Positions 1-13,971 of a stretch of DNA of 64,000 bases are shown here, one piece after another. A program made the position numbers and the translations under genes. The notes under the pieces were generated by a model. That model ran no database searches. It was not told the origin of the DNA and saw only the letters and a list, made by a program, of their open reading frames with translations. Origin of the DNA: Luscinia megarhynchos (Eukaryota; Chordata; Aves; Passeriformes; Turdidae); the NCBI GenBank assembly GCA_034336665.1, contig CM067592.1, positions 48,997,783-49,061,782 of the forward strand, given 5' to 3'. Position 1 is the first letter of the stretch. Each line of letters opens with the position of its first letter.

Positions 1-2321
1 CATGCTAGTATTTAAAATGGTTTACATAGCATGAATTTTGGCTTATATATTTCCATGAATGAGAGAAGTAGATATGCTTACTCAAGTGTATTAAAGTCTA
101 CTGTAAAGAAAAATCAGGAAGCAGACACTGAGAAAAGATTTCATTATTAAGCTGAAATGCTCTGGGGAATGGAAATAGCAGACCATTAGATTCAGGATTC
201 TGTGTGCTTAGAGAAGAGCAATTAGAGGAGGCGTGAGTTTTTCTTGAAACTCCCTGTGTGCAAGACAAAGCCAGTTTATGTTACAGCTGATAATACTGTA
301 AAAGATGCTGTTGTTGTAGGGATGATTCTACACCATAAAGTGTAATAACTTAATCTGATCTGAAGAGCTATTACTGGGATTTCTCCCATACAAGACAAGG
401 AGATCAGATTTTTGTCATAAATCAGTAACTAGAAAATCACACAATAATTTATGTGGAGAAATTGAGGTCTTTAAACTTTGGGGTTACTGTGAAGTGAGTG
501 TAGTGTCACATTCTAGACACTGTGTAACCCTCAACACCTATGCAAGAGTCAAATACTCTGACTACAGTCTTGAGTTCTGACCATGTATTCTGCTGAAGAG
601 ATTCTATGGCGCTTTTAATTCTTTCGTAATGTCAAAATACTTGAAATTGCTTGATGTGGACTTCTGAGTGAAGTAAGAAGTTATTAATAATAATTGTATG
701 TGGTTATTATTTGAGCAAAATTGTTGGAAAAAAAATCAGAGTATAATACTGTTATGTACAACTCCTGACTCCTGGCAACAGTGTTTCCGTGCTTCATTTA
801 TAGTATGACAGCACTTTGGAAATGCTTGTTTACTCTCTTTTTTTCTTTAAGGAAATATTACACTGTGTTCTAGTGAGCAGAATTAGAATTTTCTAGTTTT
901 GAAGGTGGACATAGGTGGAATCTACAATGCAGCAGTCAGACTCTCTGCTTTGGCATGGTGGGCTGATGTATGATTTTTGAGAAGCTGACAATTTTTTGAT
1001 GTTGTGACAAAAGTCTTGGACCGCAGAGTTGTTGGAATTGAGACCATAAAAACTGTGCAAACTTGGCCAGAAGAGCTTGATGTACCAGAAGCACAACAGT
1101 GGCAGGGACAGCCTAAGGGTGAATGAGTTGATTTCTGGCCTTGGCATGTGAAAATCCTGTATCCAAGAGCAAGACTTCTTTTGAAAAGTGTCAGTTTATG
1201 GCGGAGCCTTAAGCTTATCTATGGAAATCATATTGAAAAGTTAGAGGGTACAGATTAAATGCAAATTAACTACCTTTAAAATCACTGAAAATACTGTTTT
1301 AAATAAACTGAGTAGTACTGTTTTCCAGCAATGAAACTTGTCTTAATATTTGCCATAAGCAAAATTTTTTATGAATTGTTTAGCTTTTATTAGGCATAAA
1401 TTTGGCTGCAGATCTTTTCATGAGCATCATAGCTGCTTCTCAAAAACTGATTTACTACATCAGCTGTTGACACTGAAAGTGCTGGTAAAATTCAGTTGAT
1501 GAATTTGCTTGGAATCCTTGTCACTTGTAGTTCTCTCTCTGTGATTGGTAAAAGCAGGGTTTTCAGCAGCAGTCTCCAGTGACAATTTCAGAGATAGCTG
1601 AGAATTATCTTGCAATACAGTTCTAATGGCAACCCTCACCTTATTTCCATGTTACTTATATAGAGTTGGGGGTGCTTTTAATGTCTTCTTTTTCGTATAA
1701 GAAGGCAGACCAGTCCTAAGGTATAAAAGACAAGAAAAAACATAAGTTTTAATTTGAAACCTTATGCTGCACTGAGATAGATAAGCTAAATCAGTTTTAG
1801 GTACTGCAAGCTGTTATTGAGGGATCATTATTTCTGTTAACTTCAGTAGGAAGCTCTTTTGTCGTAGGTAGTGAGCTGCTTCCTCCCCACCAAAGACCTG
1901 TTCTTATACTGAAGTCTGCAGAGCTCTTGTTAGTGGTTCTGTTTATTACAGTTGTTTAGAGCAGTCACTGAGTGACTGAGTAGTGGTGAAAGCACAAAAC
2001 TGCTTTAGAGATTCCTTGCATTGTCTAACACTGCACCCCGGTGGTTTCATTGACTTCAGTGGAACTCAGCCCATGAGCAAAATCCACAGTAGACTCCAGG
2101 TTTAGTTTGGCAGGAGTTGTTTGTGATGGCTCAAATGATACAGCTGTGGTCACTCCATATACCCTTTTTTCTCTTATATTTACAAATAGTAGTTCCAAAT
2201 AATAACTGACAATTGTCAAGCCACGAGTGAAATGAGAGGTCAGGAAGTCATGGTATCCATGGCTAAAATGGGAAGAACACATTTTGGCTGGTCTGTGTCT
2301 TACCCTTGTTCTTTCTTGCAG
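1..2321 (+). other. INIP: INIP intron (partial; 5' part outside window)
   Basis: This is AT-rich non-coding sequence upstream of the first visible INIP exon. It ends in a good acceptor, a pyrimidine-rich stretch followed by TTGCAG at 2316-2321. I looked for the N-terminal coding part of INIP (roughly the first 43 residues, including the Lys/Glu-rich helix) in all plus-strand frames and did not find it, so those exons should lie before position 1. Nothing else recognisable was seen; the short open frames here look like chance. Confidence 0.75.
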
Positions 2322-2412
2322 CATTGCACTTACAAGATCACCTCTGAATAAGGATTTTCGTGATCATGCTGAGCAACAGCACATTGCAGCACAACAGAAG
2401 GCTGCACTGCAG
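2322..2412 (+). CDS. INIP: INIP (SOSS complex subunit C), penultimate coding exon
   Basis: INIP (SOSS-C, SSBIP1) is a small nuclear protein. It joins INTS3 and an OB-fold ssDNA-binding protein (NABP1 or NABP2) in the SOSS complex, which acts at double-strand breaks in ATM signalling and homologous recombination. The 91 bp exon starts one base into a split codon and then reads 30 codons, beginning IALTRSPLNKDFRDHAEQ and ending AAQQKAALQ. This matches roughly residues 44-73 of the 104-residue mammalian protein with few substitutions. It is bounded by an acceptor (TTGCAG) and a donor (CAG|GTGAGC). It ends on a codon boundary, which fits the next exon. Identity is very likely; the numbering is from memory of the mammalian protein. 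Confidence 0.95.
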
Positions 2413-3298
2413 GTGAGCTGATACAGTCAGGGTTCAGCTTGGCTCTGTTTTAGATGTGCATCCCTTCAGAGAGTAGCCCTGCTCCTTGAGATATTGAAAA
2501 GCACCTTTTAGAGATGAAGTATCTACATTTCTGTATTTGTCATAAGTGAAGTCTGTTATGATGAAGCATCATCTTGGGCATGGAGAGCTCTACGCAGCCC
2601 CTCTTTGTGTCTCTGTTGAACTCCCTCCAGTCTGTATCTCAGACTGAGCTCAGATAGTTCCCCTTGGCCTGCTGGCTATGCTGTTGCTGCTGCAGCTCAC
2701 TGTGCCAGTTCGCCTTGATCACTCCAAGGGAATACTGCAGGCTCAGGCTAAATTCGAGATCCAGCAGGGCTCTTCCCCAGTGGTGGAGGGAGGGAATATG
2801 CAGAACATCTAACTTGCTGGAGTCCAGCCTTTGAACTGGGAAGGAGTATGTAGGATTTCACAAAGGTGTTCCAGAGCTATACAGCAGCTGCCTCCCTCAG
2901 GTGAACAAGCATGTATCTACATCACATAAGTAGAATCTGGTGTCCTATGTTTGGGAGTGTGTCTGGTGGCACTCTGTGTAGCAGCTGTCATAAACCAATA
3001 CTTGCAAGCTGGTTGTGGAAGGGAGTGGAAGTGAGAAGGTGGGGTCTAGGCAAAGAAGTGCAATCAGGCACAATTAATTTGCTCCACCACCATGGGGTTC
3101 AATGAAAAGAGCAGCAGAGAATGTCCAAGTTAATTGTCTCTCATGTGGCTGATCTAAAATGCTGGGTTTGAGTTTGACTATCAGAACTAAGGAGCAGACT
3201 GGCAGAAATGAATAAATAATGCTGCAGAAGCCATGAAGTCTTAAATCATGCCAGTGCTGCAGGGAGCTATGCTTTAACATATTCTTTTCTCTTTCCAG
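2413..3298 (+). other. INIP: INIP last intron
   Basis: Intron of 886 bp between the two INIP exons, phase 0, with GT at 2413 and AG at 3297-3298 behind a pyrimidine-rich tract. No repeat or RNA gene was recognised inside. Open frames on either strand here are short and have no recognisable content. Confidence 0.9.
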
Positions 3299-3394
3299 CA
3301 CGCACATGCACACTCCTCAGGATACTTCATAACTCAAGACTCCGCATTTGGAAATCTTATTCTTCCTGTCTTACCTCGACTTGAGGCAGAATGA
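3299..3394 (+). CDS. INIP: INIP (SOSS complex subunit C), terminal coding exon
   Basis: This exon encodes the last 31 residues and the stop of INIP. It begins HAHAHSSGYFITQDSAF and ends LPRLEAE, with TGA at 3392-3394. The His-Ala repeat and the GYFITQDSAFGN stretch are diagnostic of the family. The mammalian protein ends in a slightly different tripeptide, so the C-terminus is the only visible change. The acceptor is CTTTCCAG at 3291-3298, and the frame continues without a gap from the 2322-2412 exon. The two exons give about 61 of roughly 104 residues, so the gene is partial only because of the window edge and shows no sign of decay. The gene is convergent with KIAA1958 on the minus strand. 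Confidence 0.95.
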   Translation, partial: HAHAHSSGYFITQDSAFGNLILPVLPRLEAE

Positions 3395-3720
3395 GGAATG
3401 TTGTTTGTCTCAGAAATTCAAGATCTGATTTTTGTCCATAGCAGGAGCTGTCTGATCTTTTAATTTCTTTATGTATCTTAAAACCTACTTTTTTTCTGGG
3501 TTTTTGCAAATGCCATTCAGGAGAGAGAGCTCTAGTGATGGAGAAGTAGTGTTGAAAATTTTTTATCCCTTGTTTCTGTTCCTCTGTCAGGTCAAAGTCA
3601 AATGCAAGACTTTTCTTGGAGTTTGAAGTGCACAGGGTTTGCTCTTCCCTGTTTCAGGGCTTCCTTTAAATAAATATCCAAACCGGAGTCAACAAGAGAT
3701 GCACAATCTGTCTGCATTTG
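3395..3720 (+). other. INIP: INIP 3' UTR (probable proximal form)
   Basis: Non-coding sequence after the INIP stop, up to just beyond the first canonical polyadenylation signal. It contains T-rich stretches. The true 3' end is not defined by sequence alone, and a longer form using the AATAAA at 4232-4237 is possible. Confidence 0.55.
3669..3674 (+). terminator. INIP: candidate INIP polyadenylation signal AATAAA
   Basis: This is the first canonical AATAAA after the INIP stop, 275 bp downstream. It is followed about 40-60 bp later by a T/G-rich stretch (3707-3735) that would suit a downstream element. A second AATAAA at 4232-4237 could serve a longer transcript. Position and context are seen; use is inferred. 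Confidence 0.5.
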
Positions 3721-4237
3721 TGTTTCTTTTTATTATGTACAGGTATGATTTTTGTAATGAATAATGAAAATTATTTCTGTCCATCAGAACAGACTCGAAT
3801 CTGTCAAATGCGTCAGCCAGTCTTCCTCCCCCGCCCTCTCCTATGCAGGAACATTTCTAGTGTACTGTTTGCCATTGTAGTATCATCTGGTCTCAAGTCC
3901 TTAGTTACAGTGTGCTTGCCTCTTACCTTGTTTTGTGAAATACAAAAAATGAATTAAAGTGGGAAAAAAGCAAATGTTTCTAACAGTCTTTTTACAGACA
4001 AAAAATCAAAAGTTCTGTAGACATTTCAGATGGAAAGTGCTGTCTGCAAAGACAATTCCTTTTAAAAGGTCAAATTTTTCTAGTCATGCCTTTTTCCAGA
4101 CTCACTGTGTTTATTTTTGTTCACATTTTTCCCTGGTGTTTTTATCTGTGGTAAACAATTCCAGCTTCCTGCTGAAAGAAAATCTATTGATCTTAAGGTA
4201 AATTATTTTGGAACTGTGATTGTGCTTCCAGAATAAA

Positions 4238-7200
4238 GTAACTTAGAGTGAAAATTAGTCCTTACATAGACTTTTTTATATCTCTGCAGCTTTGCTTATG
4301 CAGGTATGCTACTGCATTGATTACTTTGCCTATGGAAGGAAGTTTTAGAAAATGGAAAAGAACGGGAGAACTTACGTGAGAAAAATAAATCAGAAAGCAT
4401 CTGTTAAACTGCTGCACATTTGAAGCAGCTCTGTCCTTGTCCTTAGCTGTCCCATGCATTTTGCAGGGATATAGTTGTCATTTCCTTAGGGACACCTAGG
4501 ATATTCTGTTTCTATATGCAGGAGATTGCCTTGACACAATAAGCAGTACTGAACTATCTGTTCATATTTCACTGTTAATATTTGCAGTAATCATGAATAC
4601 AGAACAATTACCAAGAGATGGGTACAGGTATGAGGAAAATGCCACTGCTGTCATATACCTCAGTTGAGTATAGGCATTTGCAGAAACTGGAGCATATTGA
4701 TACATTTTCAGGAAGGAGAATCTTCTGGATCCAGCCTAATAGAACCTAAAGATCTGCAATTTTAACAAGAACTATTCATACCATATGCTTTTTTTTTCTG
4801 GATTTCTGATGAGTCACAGGAGTCATGATGGTTTTTGTGGGCAGTGGAGAAAGAAGTCACTTCTATTTTCAGTGGCTGGCTTGTGTAGCATTTTCTTTTT
4901 AATTACCAAGAATGCATATGAAATTACCATGTGAAATTGTCCTGACTATTCAATACTCTGCAGTGTGAACTGCATATCTTAGATGCTTTGAAGAAAAAGA
5001 TGTGAAAATCTCAGTGTGAAAGAGGCAGCTATGAATCTATCCAACCTGGAAACATACAAAGGCAAAGGTCTTAAAGAAGATGCAGCAGAAAGCATGGATT
5101 TTGTATTTGAGTTGAATTTAACTTTAAAGGAGCTCTGTGCTAAAAATTTGAACTACAGAATCTGTCAGTATCATTGTATAGACTGAAATGTTCTAGGCAA
5201 TGCAACAGTAATCATCCTTCTCCCTTGGAAAGCTGTAGTTGCTCCACTGAAGGAGTTAACAGTTGTTGGCTGTGTTGTTTTCACCTTGGATATTGAAAGA
5301 TCTGCATTTGGAAATTCAGGGCCTGAGCTCAAGGATGAAGGTATTCAAATGGAGAGGGGGTGGAATGAGCACAGCTGTTGTGATATATTTAAGTTTTAAT
5401 GTCTCAAATTATTTCTTGCAATTGTGAAGGTCTTGGTGATACATGTCAATAGGATTAACTGTCAAATACACAAATTACATATATGGGAGCACCTATCTTA
5501 GAAACTATAGACTTGAGCAATTACTGTCAGACACATCAGTTTGTCTTGCCACTTTTTCTTTCCTACTATTAATCAGTATTGGACACATTAATCTATCCAT
5601 ATACAGTAACTTCAGCAAAATACTTTCTCCTCTTGGAATTGCATGTTCAAATTCAAAGCGTTACTAGTTAGAATACATGTGAACCAGGAAATGTCTGGAT
5701 GTCTTGCTTCGGTCTGTAATCACTAAGTTGATCACATAAAAAGTGAAGGCTTGTAATATAGTGCTGACCTGTGTACCTCAACACACATGACTCAAGTTAT
5801 TTTATTTCATTTGCTACAATAGAAATTGGCCTTTCCACAGGTTGGTCTAGAGTCTGTCAGAGCTGAATGATGGGTTAGAAGCAGCTCATAGACTGGGCTA
5901 ATGTGCCATGATCAGATTTTCTAAGTGACGGCACAGTTGTAATCTCTCAAGAGCACATGAGGTAAAAGGGTCAGAGATGTACTGAAGCACTAATAGAACT
6001 GAACCACAGCTTGTTTCTTAGCTCTGTCATCTTTTTTTTTTCCACTAGACAGGTTTTTTCTTCACATCTTTGTTTTCCAAAGTCACCCACCATTTCCCTA
6101 CCACTATAGGCTCTGAATGCTCTGGTTTAACCCAGGAAGTTTGGCCTGTAAAACTACATGTGATTTCCTACCAAACGTGCTTTTACTCTCTTTTTTCCAT
6201 AGTATTTTCATTCTGCTGAGCTCCTAGAAGCATTGGTATGAAACTGATCAATAGTACCTGTTGTTGTATTGGACTTTATATCAGAACACAACATACTCCA
6301 TGATATGCAGTAGTGGAAAGAAATTACATCTGCTGGTGTGGCTTGCCTAGATCTTCCTAATTGCTTTGATGTGCTCAGTGAGTTAAAATTGATGGATGCT
6401 GTTTTTGCCTTCATGTGCTTTCAGCAGTGGCCAAGCCAGCTGTAATTTTCTAGTCCTGTGGTAGCATTGTTCATGACAAGGATCCTTGTCTGACATACAC
6501 GCTTTGGATGGCTCTAGGCTTTTATTAAATCACCTTTGTAAGTTAAAGGCTAGAGGTCACTTACAATCTTGCTGCATAGCAGTTGGTGCTCCAACCCAAG
6601 CCTCCAAGAAATGCAAGAGGCTAGGCTTTTCCCGGCCTCTTTAGAGAAGGGGAAAGTATCAATTACCAAACAGTTTACAGGGAACATGAGCTTCAACTGA
6701 TGGAAGGAAATGCAGACAACGGCATCTTAAGGGCACACGGCTTTTTATGGCTTCTCTTACAGAATCTGTAGTGTTGTAGGGACAGAGCACAAGGGCTGAG
6801 GAAGGGAATTAGCCTAGAACAAAGTGGTATGCAGTCACAATCATGAGCAGGCAGTGACTATCTCAGTGCATCCTCTTTAGTGTTATGGTAGCTAATCCAT
6901 TCAAAATCAGGAGAATGGCTGAGAAAGCAACTGGATGATTCCTGTTGGTCAAATTTATAGCAATGACAATTCCTCCTGACAAATCAGCTCAAATAGCAAG
7001 CCTTCTTGAAGGACAGTCAGCCAAACCTGCTGAAACTAGATGATTTCCATGTTTTGGGGGACATATGGTAAGAAAAAAGACACATGAATCCTAAGGGGAA
7101 AGTTAATAGGGGGCAGCTGGTCTGCTAAGTGGTCTGTGTTCACAGACACCTCTGAAGGAGGAGGTAGAGATTGAGATTGTGACACCTCCAGAGCTGTGTG

Positions 7201-10200
7201 CCTGAATTATGTTTTGCTAACACACGGGAAATTCTGTAGCACCTGCCAGTAACAGTCTTGTGTCTGGAAAGCCTGGTAATCAGTATGTTCTGAAGCACTT
7301 GGAGGGCTAAAATACAGAGCTTTCTGTAGTGAATGGTAACTTTGACAACTAGTCAGTGAAGTAGTTTTCACATGCTATTAGGTTAATAACTTGCTCAAAG
7401 AGGTTCTGCATTTATTGGAAGCACAGAGCTTACCCCAGGCATTTTACAAGGACACCACCATCCTGTTTCCTAGTTCTTGTTCTTCATAGAATGAACCAAA
7501 TGATATATGTTTCTTGGGAAATAATCTTTATATTCTTTCCTTCAATACGGGTTTTTTAGAGAGAAAGTTTAATGTATTAAAAAGAGAAAGCTTGATTATT
7601 TCAGTGAGACATTATGAAAGATTATGTTAAACTACTGGTGAGGAAATTCCTTTCCTCAGCTGTTCCACTCTGCCAAGTTCTTTCAGGTATTGAATTATGA
7701 AAGGTGGTGACACAGTTCTCAGTCTGTTCTCATTAAGGCCTCTAATCTGGATACTTTGGTGTCAGTGGATTCTTCTTTTTTCATTACGATTTTGTAGATA
7801 GGGTCTGAAAGTTTTTAAATATCTACCTGGAAAGTACAGATCATAAGCTCACATGCAACCTTTGCTATGCTCATACATTGCATATATAAGCAGATGTGTA
7901 TAATTGGTTGGTGTGCATAAACCTCAGCAGGGAAAGATTGTAAAAATATGTGTAGATTTACAGACCTCTTTACATCTTCACAGGCTTTTCAGTGTGTTAC
8001 TTGAATCCTTACATGAGGCAAACTAAGTTACTGTTACCTTCATTTTTGCAGATGGAGAAAAACGCTAAGGGGTTCCAATGCCTGCAGGTACACAGAAAGC
8101 CAGTGGAATTGTCAGGATTAGCTCCTGGTTACTCAGCTAGTGTGAGGCATCATCTGGAGACTATTGCTCTGCACCCAACACCAGCAGCTGCCTCATTACC
8201 CCCTATTTGAAGGCACAGTGCTCTTTGGTTTCTGGTTTGTCTTTGCTTTCATTAATAGCTAGTGCTTCAGCTTTGGTTTGGTTTTCTTTTTCAGATGGTG
8301 AAGACAGCAAAATAAGTCAGAGTTTGGGCTTTTATGTTTTAAAATTTTGGGTAGGAGAGATGGAAACCGAAAGAAAGCAATATTATATTCCATGTTTGGA
8401 AAGAGCTTTCTTTATTGTGCTTTGTTCTTTGCAATAGTGATCAGGTAAAGTTGCCCATTATGCTGGGGTTTAGCCATCACTTCATGTCCTAAGCAGAGGT
8501 ATGTTAGAGCATCTCTCTGCCTGGGTGACTGTAGATCTTCTCCATCTGTCAGCCAGTGGCCACCTGTGGAAGTGGGAATGGCCAGATGCAGGCCCAAGCC
8601 AAAGCTGCTGTCTCCATATTTCTCTGCCAGCAGGAGCTGTGCACAGCTGGCTGACAACTGGGATGGGTCAGAAGGACTGAGTGTTTACAGCCTGTCAGGA
8701 AGAGACACACCAAGAGTCATATGCTCTCAGACTCTGCCCAGCAGAGGGCTTGTTTGTCCAGAGAAAACAAAATGCTGTGCATTCGCCTGTGTAGGACTGG
8801 CTGCCTTGCCAGCACCCCTGTCCCTGGTGGTTTATGTCCCATCCAAATGAAGGATTGGTTTGAAGCTATTCTATTCTAAGCATAACCTGCTTCCCTGGAC
8901 TTTGAGGTTTGCAAAGGTTGACTTTTCCCTTTGAGCTGGGCCTCTGTGTATGTCCCAGTCTCCCACTCACACAGAGATTGGTTTTATCAGATTCAGGCCT
9001 AATCACTTTGAATTTAATCCCTTGAACTGGTCAGTTTGCTCTGTTAGCTAACATGCCTGCTTAACCTGTCAGTTTAGACAGACCATCTTTTTTTGATGGG
9101 TTTGTTCATCGCTTGACACAGCAGTGTCTTGACATGAAGCAGGTTCCTAAGCTCAGGAAGTCATTAATAGGCACAAAAAACTGCTGAATCAGCCTTTAGT
9201 ACTGATCTTCCTTCAGCTAAGCATTGCTAGAGGAATCACAGAAAAAAAGAAATTTCATTTATAGTAATATCTCCCATATTTGTGCCTTATTCCAGTGATA
9301 AACTCAGAGGCAGGGTTTCAGATATGCCAGTATGATGTCCTGACCCCAGTACATAAGTACATGACTGCAGTACATAAGAAGAAAGTGTGAGTCCAGCAGT
9401 ACTCACCACAGCTTTCTGGTGATGTGGACATATGTTAGGGATAGCTGGTGATATTGAACCAAGAGTGGAAAGTCTAAAACCTAATAAATTATTGCTTATC
9501 CAAGCCCCACCCCAGTGATATCCTCCATGTCTTAAGCAAGCAAGTTGCTTTCCTTAGCATGGCTAAAGACAGCTCAGCATAGCAGCAGAGCCCTAAAGCA
9601 GACAGGAAACATGGCAATTCTTGTTTCTTGATTATTACTTTTTAGCTTTTCCACACTAATGTGGTCTGTGATTCTAGCTGGCCTTATTATACCGTTTTGG
9701 TCCTTTGTAAGTCATGTCAGCATTTTCTTAAGACTTTCTAGGGTTACCCCTGTTAGAGTTACCATTTTTTTCTCTGCTAGACACATTAATCTCTCTCAGG
9801 TACATTGTGTTGCTTCTCCAGCTCCACTTTTTTCCCTCTCATTAGTGCTCCTTCCTTGCAATATTTCTTACCTGAGCTTCTTGCTTATGCCGCAGCAAGT
9901 GTGCTTTAATGACGCTCTATTTCAGTACTAAACAAGATATAATTGCATTTTTTGACAGATGCAAGCAAGACTAGGATCAGAAATTTAATTTTGGAAACCT
10001 TCAGAGTATGTTCAGCTGAGAAAGGTCATGACTATCAGCTAGCTCAGCATCGCCCTAAAGTACTCAGATCATTGATGAAGAAGTTGAGGTTTTTTTGCAG
10101 CACTTAAACAGTTACATTATGATTGAAGAGTGACATAGATTGTGAAGAGTTTAGCAAGCTGAGTAAACGAAATGCTGGCTGATTCCAGCCTCAGCAGAAG

Positions 10201-12678
10201 CCTGATGACATGAGTGAGGGATGCTACCTGGTTTTGGCAAAGATTAGGTAAGCAACCACAATACCTGACAGAGCACACATCAAGCCATCTCAGTCCAGAG
10301 CTCTCTAAGGGGACAGGCAAGGGGAGGTAAGGCTCCCCTGCTCTAACCCACAGAGACCACCTGCATTCCACATGTGGTCAGCTTGCCTCAGGCTCTGACC
10401 CAGGGAAAGGCAATTAATTGGCACAGCCCTCCCAGAAACTTATTTTTGCCACCAGACTGTAAGGGTCAGATAAAGAAGGTAAAGCAGATGAGTAGTGACT
10501 GGAAAAAGGTTTCCTTTGTGGGCCAAGGGGCTGCAAGATGAGATGCCAGTGCTGCCTTGGAACATGTGCTTGCACTGTGCATGTGGGAGCACCTCCATCC
10601 TTTTAGCTCTGGAGAGTTCTTAGTCTCTGCTCCTCTGAGCCAGCCTCACACTCCAGCTCTATGCTGGGAAGTGCAAATGTCACCTTAAATACAAGATGAT
10701 AATTAGTGCCGAGTGAGGCTCTGGTTCTCACTTCCCAAGGGAGACCTTGGGATTTTGAAATAGTCTTACTCTGTGCTGGTGCTTCTAAGGCTATCTGAGA
10801 AAGCAACTTGAGATAAAAGTTTACCACACAGGAGCAGTCTGTGTGCTGCTCTGTCCAGGCCTGGAGTGTGAACCTGACCTCCATAGGCAAAGGAAAATGC
10901 CTGGATTCATGCTTGCAAAGGCAGTGCTCTCAGTCTGACTGGAGCTCTTTCCCTTGGGATAAATTGTAAAAAAATAATTGGAACCTAAGCCGACCCATGG
11001 TTTCACACAGGCCGGATGAGAGCCTGACCCTCAAGGTAACGAGGGTGGTTTTATCCAAACCAGTGAATTCAGTGTCTGTCTAAAGAGAATCAATTCCAAA
11101 GAGGGAGGTGGAGAAAGATGTGTGAGGAGAATGCCTATTCTGTGCTAGTGAATAATTTTATGCATGGTCAGGGCAAACACAATGCCAAACTGGAGGAGGC
11201 TTCATCTCCTCTCAGTAGTTCACACCCAAACAGAGTTCATACAGGACTTTTCACTCATTCAGAGGACATAAATCTCCATCAGACAGCAATTCACTGCCTC
11301 CCAATTCTGCAATGTATGTTCAGTAGGCATTGTGCATTCCACATAAATATGCCATTATAGATTCATATAGATGTGTCACTGTAGGTTTCTTGCTTGCTTT
11401 TGATACAGCAATGAAAGCCAATGCTGGATCTCCTTCCCCCTCCCTGACTCTTTTCTGTGTTCTTCTTTTCTGTCAGCTATTTCCTATTGGTTTCAAGTGG
11501 CAGGAGATCTACCTATGGGATTTCATAATGCATGCAGTATAGTGAAAATTACAGGCTTCTTTTTGACAATCAAATTGATTCCAGAAATATCCCCATAAGT
11601 AATATTTACAGCGAGTAACAAAATACACCTTGCAGATCCCTATAAATCTGACAGCCTTTCAAAACCAAGATCATTTTCATGAAGAAAAATGCAAAACACT
11701 GAATCACAGCAAGGGCTCTTACTGGTTTGACATATAATGCATTGTTTACCAGCAAGTGTTAGCTTTACTGCATCTCATAATGTTGATAATTCACATAATG
11801 GGTGGGAATCGTGTCTTTAATTCTTTTGCATTTAGGGACTGGATTTGGAATTGAAAAAACTTCAAAACTCAGATGAAGGAGTAATGATCTTACTGATTCC
11901 AGTTGACTTATGGATTCCAGCTGCAAGTATCTGTTGAAATATTTTCATTTCATACATAGTCAGATGATGATCAACAGTTATGCCATGGTGTTCTGCTTTA
12001 TTCTGACATGGCAGGAGAGAGGTGTTATACAGAACTTGAGCAATCAATGTCTGTACAGGGGGCATGGCAAACCTCACCAATCCACGCATGGTAGATACAG
12101 TAGATAAAAACCCAGCCATGCCTTTCCATTAGAACAGAAGCTGATTGCACGTCATCAAATATTGCTCCCCAGCTCTGTGCTAAGTCTTCCAGGTTGTCTT
12201 TGTTTGTGACTTAAAGGCTCATCACAGCTCCAGCTGAAATGAAGTTTTCCTCTCAAGAGAAAGTGGACCAAGCCACAGCTGTAGAAGATCACAGCAATTA
12301 TTTTTATACCTGACTGCCAATTTTTGAAAATTACATCATTGGAGTGTGAGCCCCTTTTTAAAAGTCTCAAAACCTAGTCAGCCCCAAACTGCTGGGTTTT
12401 GATTTAAGTATTCATCAATTATACATGACTGACTGAAAATGCTGTCCTTTGGGGATGCTATTTTTGTCTGCTATTAATTTGTTAGTTAATTTCATCTGTT
12501 TATTAATTGGTAAACCAGTAGTAGTTTACAGCAGTGCCTGCAGATCTAGTGTAAATGATCAGGTAGTGAAAAATAACTATTTACAATACACTGAACAAGT
12601 GTACAGAGTTGTGAACCATTAAAAAATATGATTCACAAGAAAGTAATATTTGTACAGTGGCTCTGAAAGCATAGGAAC
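4238..12678. other. intergenic region, no gene recognised
   Basis: About 8.4 kb of AT-leaning unique-looking sequence downstream of INIP. No open frame over 100 codons, no tRNA or rRNA, and no transposon end that I can name. Short frames occur on both strands without splice-supported or family-like content. Old decayed repeats could be present below what I can recognise by eye. Confidence 0.5.
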
Positions 12679-13971
12679 TTAAGCTTCAGGGGTTCTTGGT
12701 CCCCAAAACTCAGTCTCCTTTCTCCTAGCTATGCTTGCTAGGGAGGAAACTCCATCATATACATTTTGCTGCCTCCAATGAGGAAAAAGCTCTCCACCAG
12801 CTCTTTCCTTGGAAGACCTGGTAGTGATGGAGGAGACCATTGCTCCCCAGCTCTTCAGACGAAAGCAGTATTCACCCCCAAAATGGGACCACACCATGTT
12901 CTGCCTTCCTTTGCCCTGTCCTGTCTTTTCACGTTTTTCTCCTACTTGAAAGCAGGTCAGCTTGTTCACATCATCATAGAGACTTGTTGGGATGCTGGAT
13001 ACTGAAAGCAGACAGAGGGCAGAGTTGCTCTGTCTTAGATGATAAGATGGGAAAACTTTCACAGTGCTCCAGTTTTCTTCACTAGTTTGGGAATGACTGC
13101 TCTGAGGGAGCAGATCCTCACCCTTGGCTCCTCATGCCAGACACTCCTCATGCCTCTGACCAGCTGCCAAACCACCAGGTGGAGGGGTGACTTGGCCTCC
13201 CTTTGTGTCGGGGCCCTTGTATGCACATGTAGAGACTGCACTACAGGCAGAGCTTGTGCTCATGGGAGATCTGGCCATAACAGTCTATGTTCTGCCTGTT
13301 TTCTTGCTTCCTGCTACCATTCTGGCAAAAAATGACCTGTTCTGGGAGCGTCTGAGCAATTCAATGTCATCAAACTCTATGCCTGCCTGCTGCTGCAAGG
13401 TTTGCATGTTCAGGTACTGGCTGCAGTATTTCCCCCCATGGAGAGCGGGCCTATGGGGCTGTCACCTCCCAGTCATCCTGTCTTCCATGCCTCTTCCTCA
13501 TCAGCAAGGAAGAAGTAGATGTTGTGACAGCAGTCACCAGACACACCAGTCTTGCTCAAGACCTTAGGCTTATTCTTCAGCTTTCTCATGGAAGAGCTGA
13601 AGGTGTTGCTGGTGGTGGAGAAAGCAGCCATTGGCATTCTTGAGCATCTGGTCAAAGCCCTGTTGGATAGAGCAGAATGATGTGGCTACAGAGTCAGACC
13701 CATCTGTTTTCTTCAATGGTGATGCAGAAGTCCTCCAGGGCTTCACTCACCTTCACTGCTGGAATCTGAAGTAAGAGGAAGGAGAAAGATGTCAAGGTAT
13801 TTTCAGAAAGGAAACGCATCACAGGTGGGGAAAACACGTTTAGGACTTCTCTGTGCCCTCTCTGAAGAACCCTGCAACAGCTTCCATGCTTGCCCAGAAA
13901 TTTGTTTCTTAGAGTTTTGTGAAGAGGCTGCAAGGAAATGCTGTGGTGTAAGGGGTGTTCAAACAAATTAG
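12679..13971 (-). pseudogene. unidentified coding-like block, possibly a decayed gene
   Basis: I do not recognise a gene here. On the minus strand the stretch 13780-13480 reads as plausible protein only if the frame is changed more than once: a segment VKVSEALEDFCITIEEN, then SFCSIQQGFDQMLKNANG in a second frame, then MRKLKNKPKVLSKTG in a third. A convincing acceptor (pyrimidine tract then TTCAG) precedes the first segment at about 13765. A 127-codon minus frame (13062-12679) lies further down. This could be a decayed gene, exons of a bird-specific transcript, or chance in a locally GC-richer stretch. The protein family was not identified, so confidence is low. Confidence 0.18.

Noticed and set aside
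1..2321. Search for the N-terminal exons of INIP
   Set aside because: No frame resembling the N-terminal third was found; the exons are assumed to lie outside the window.
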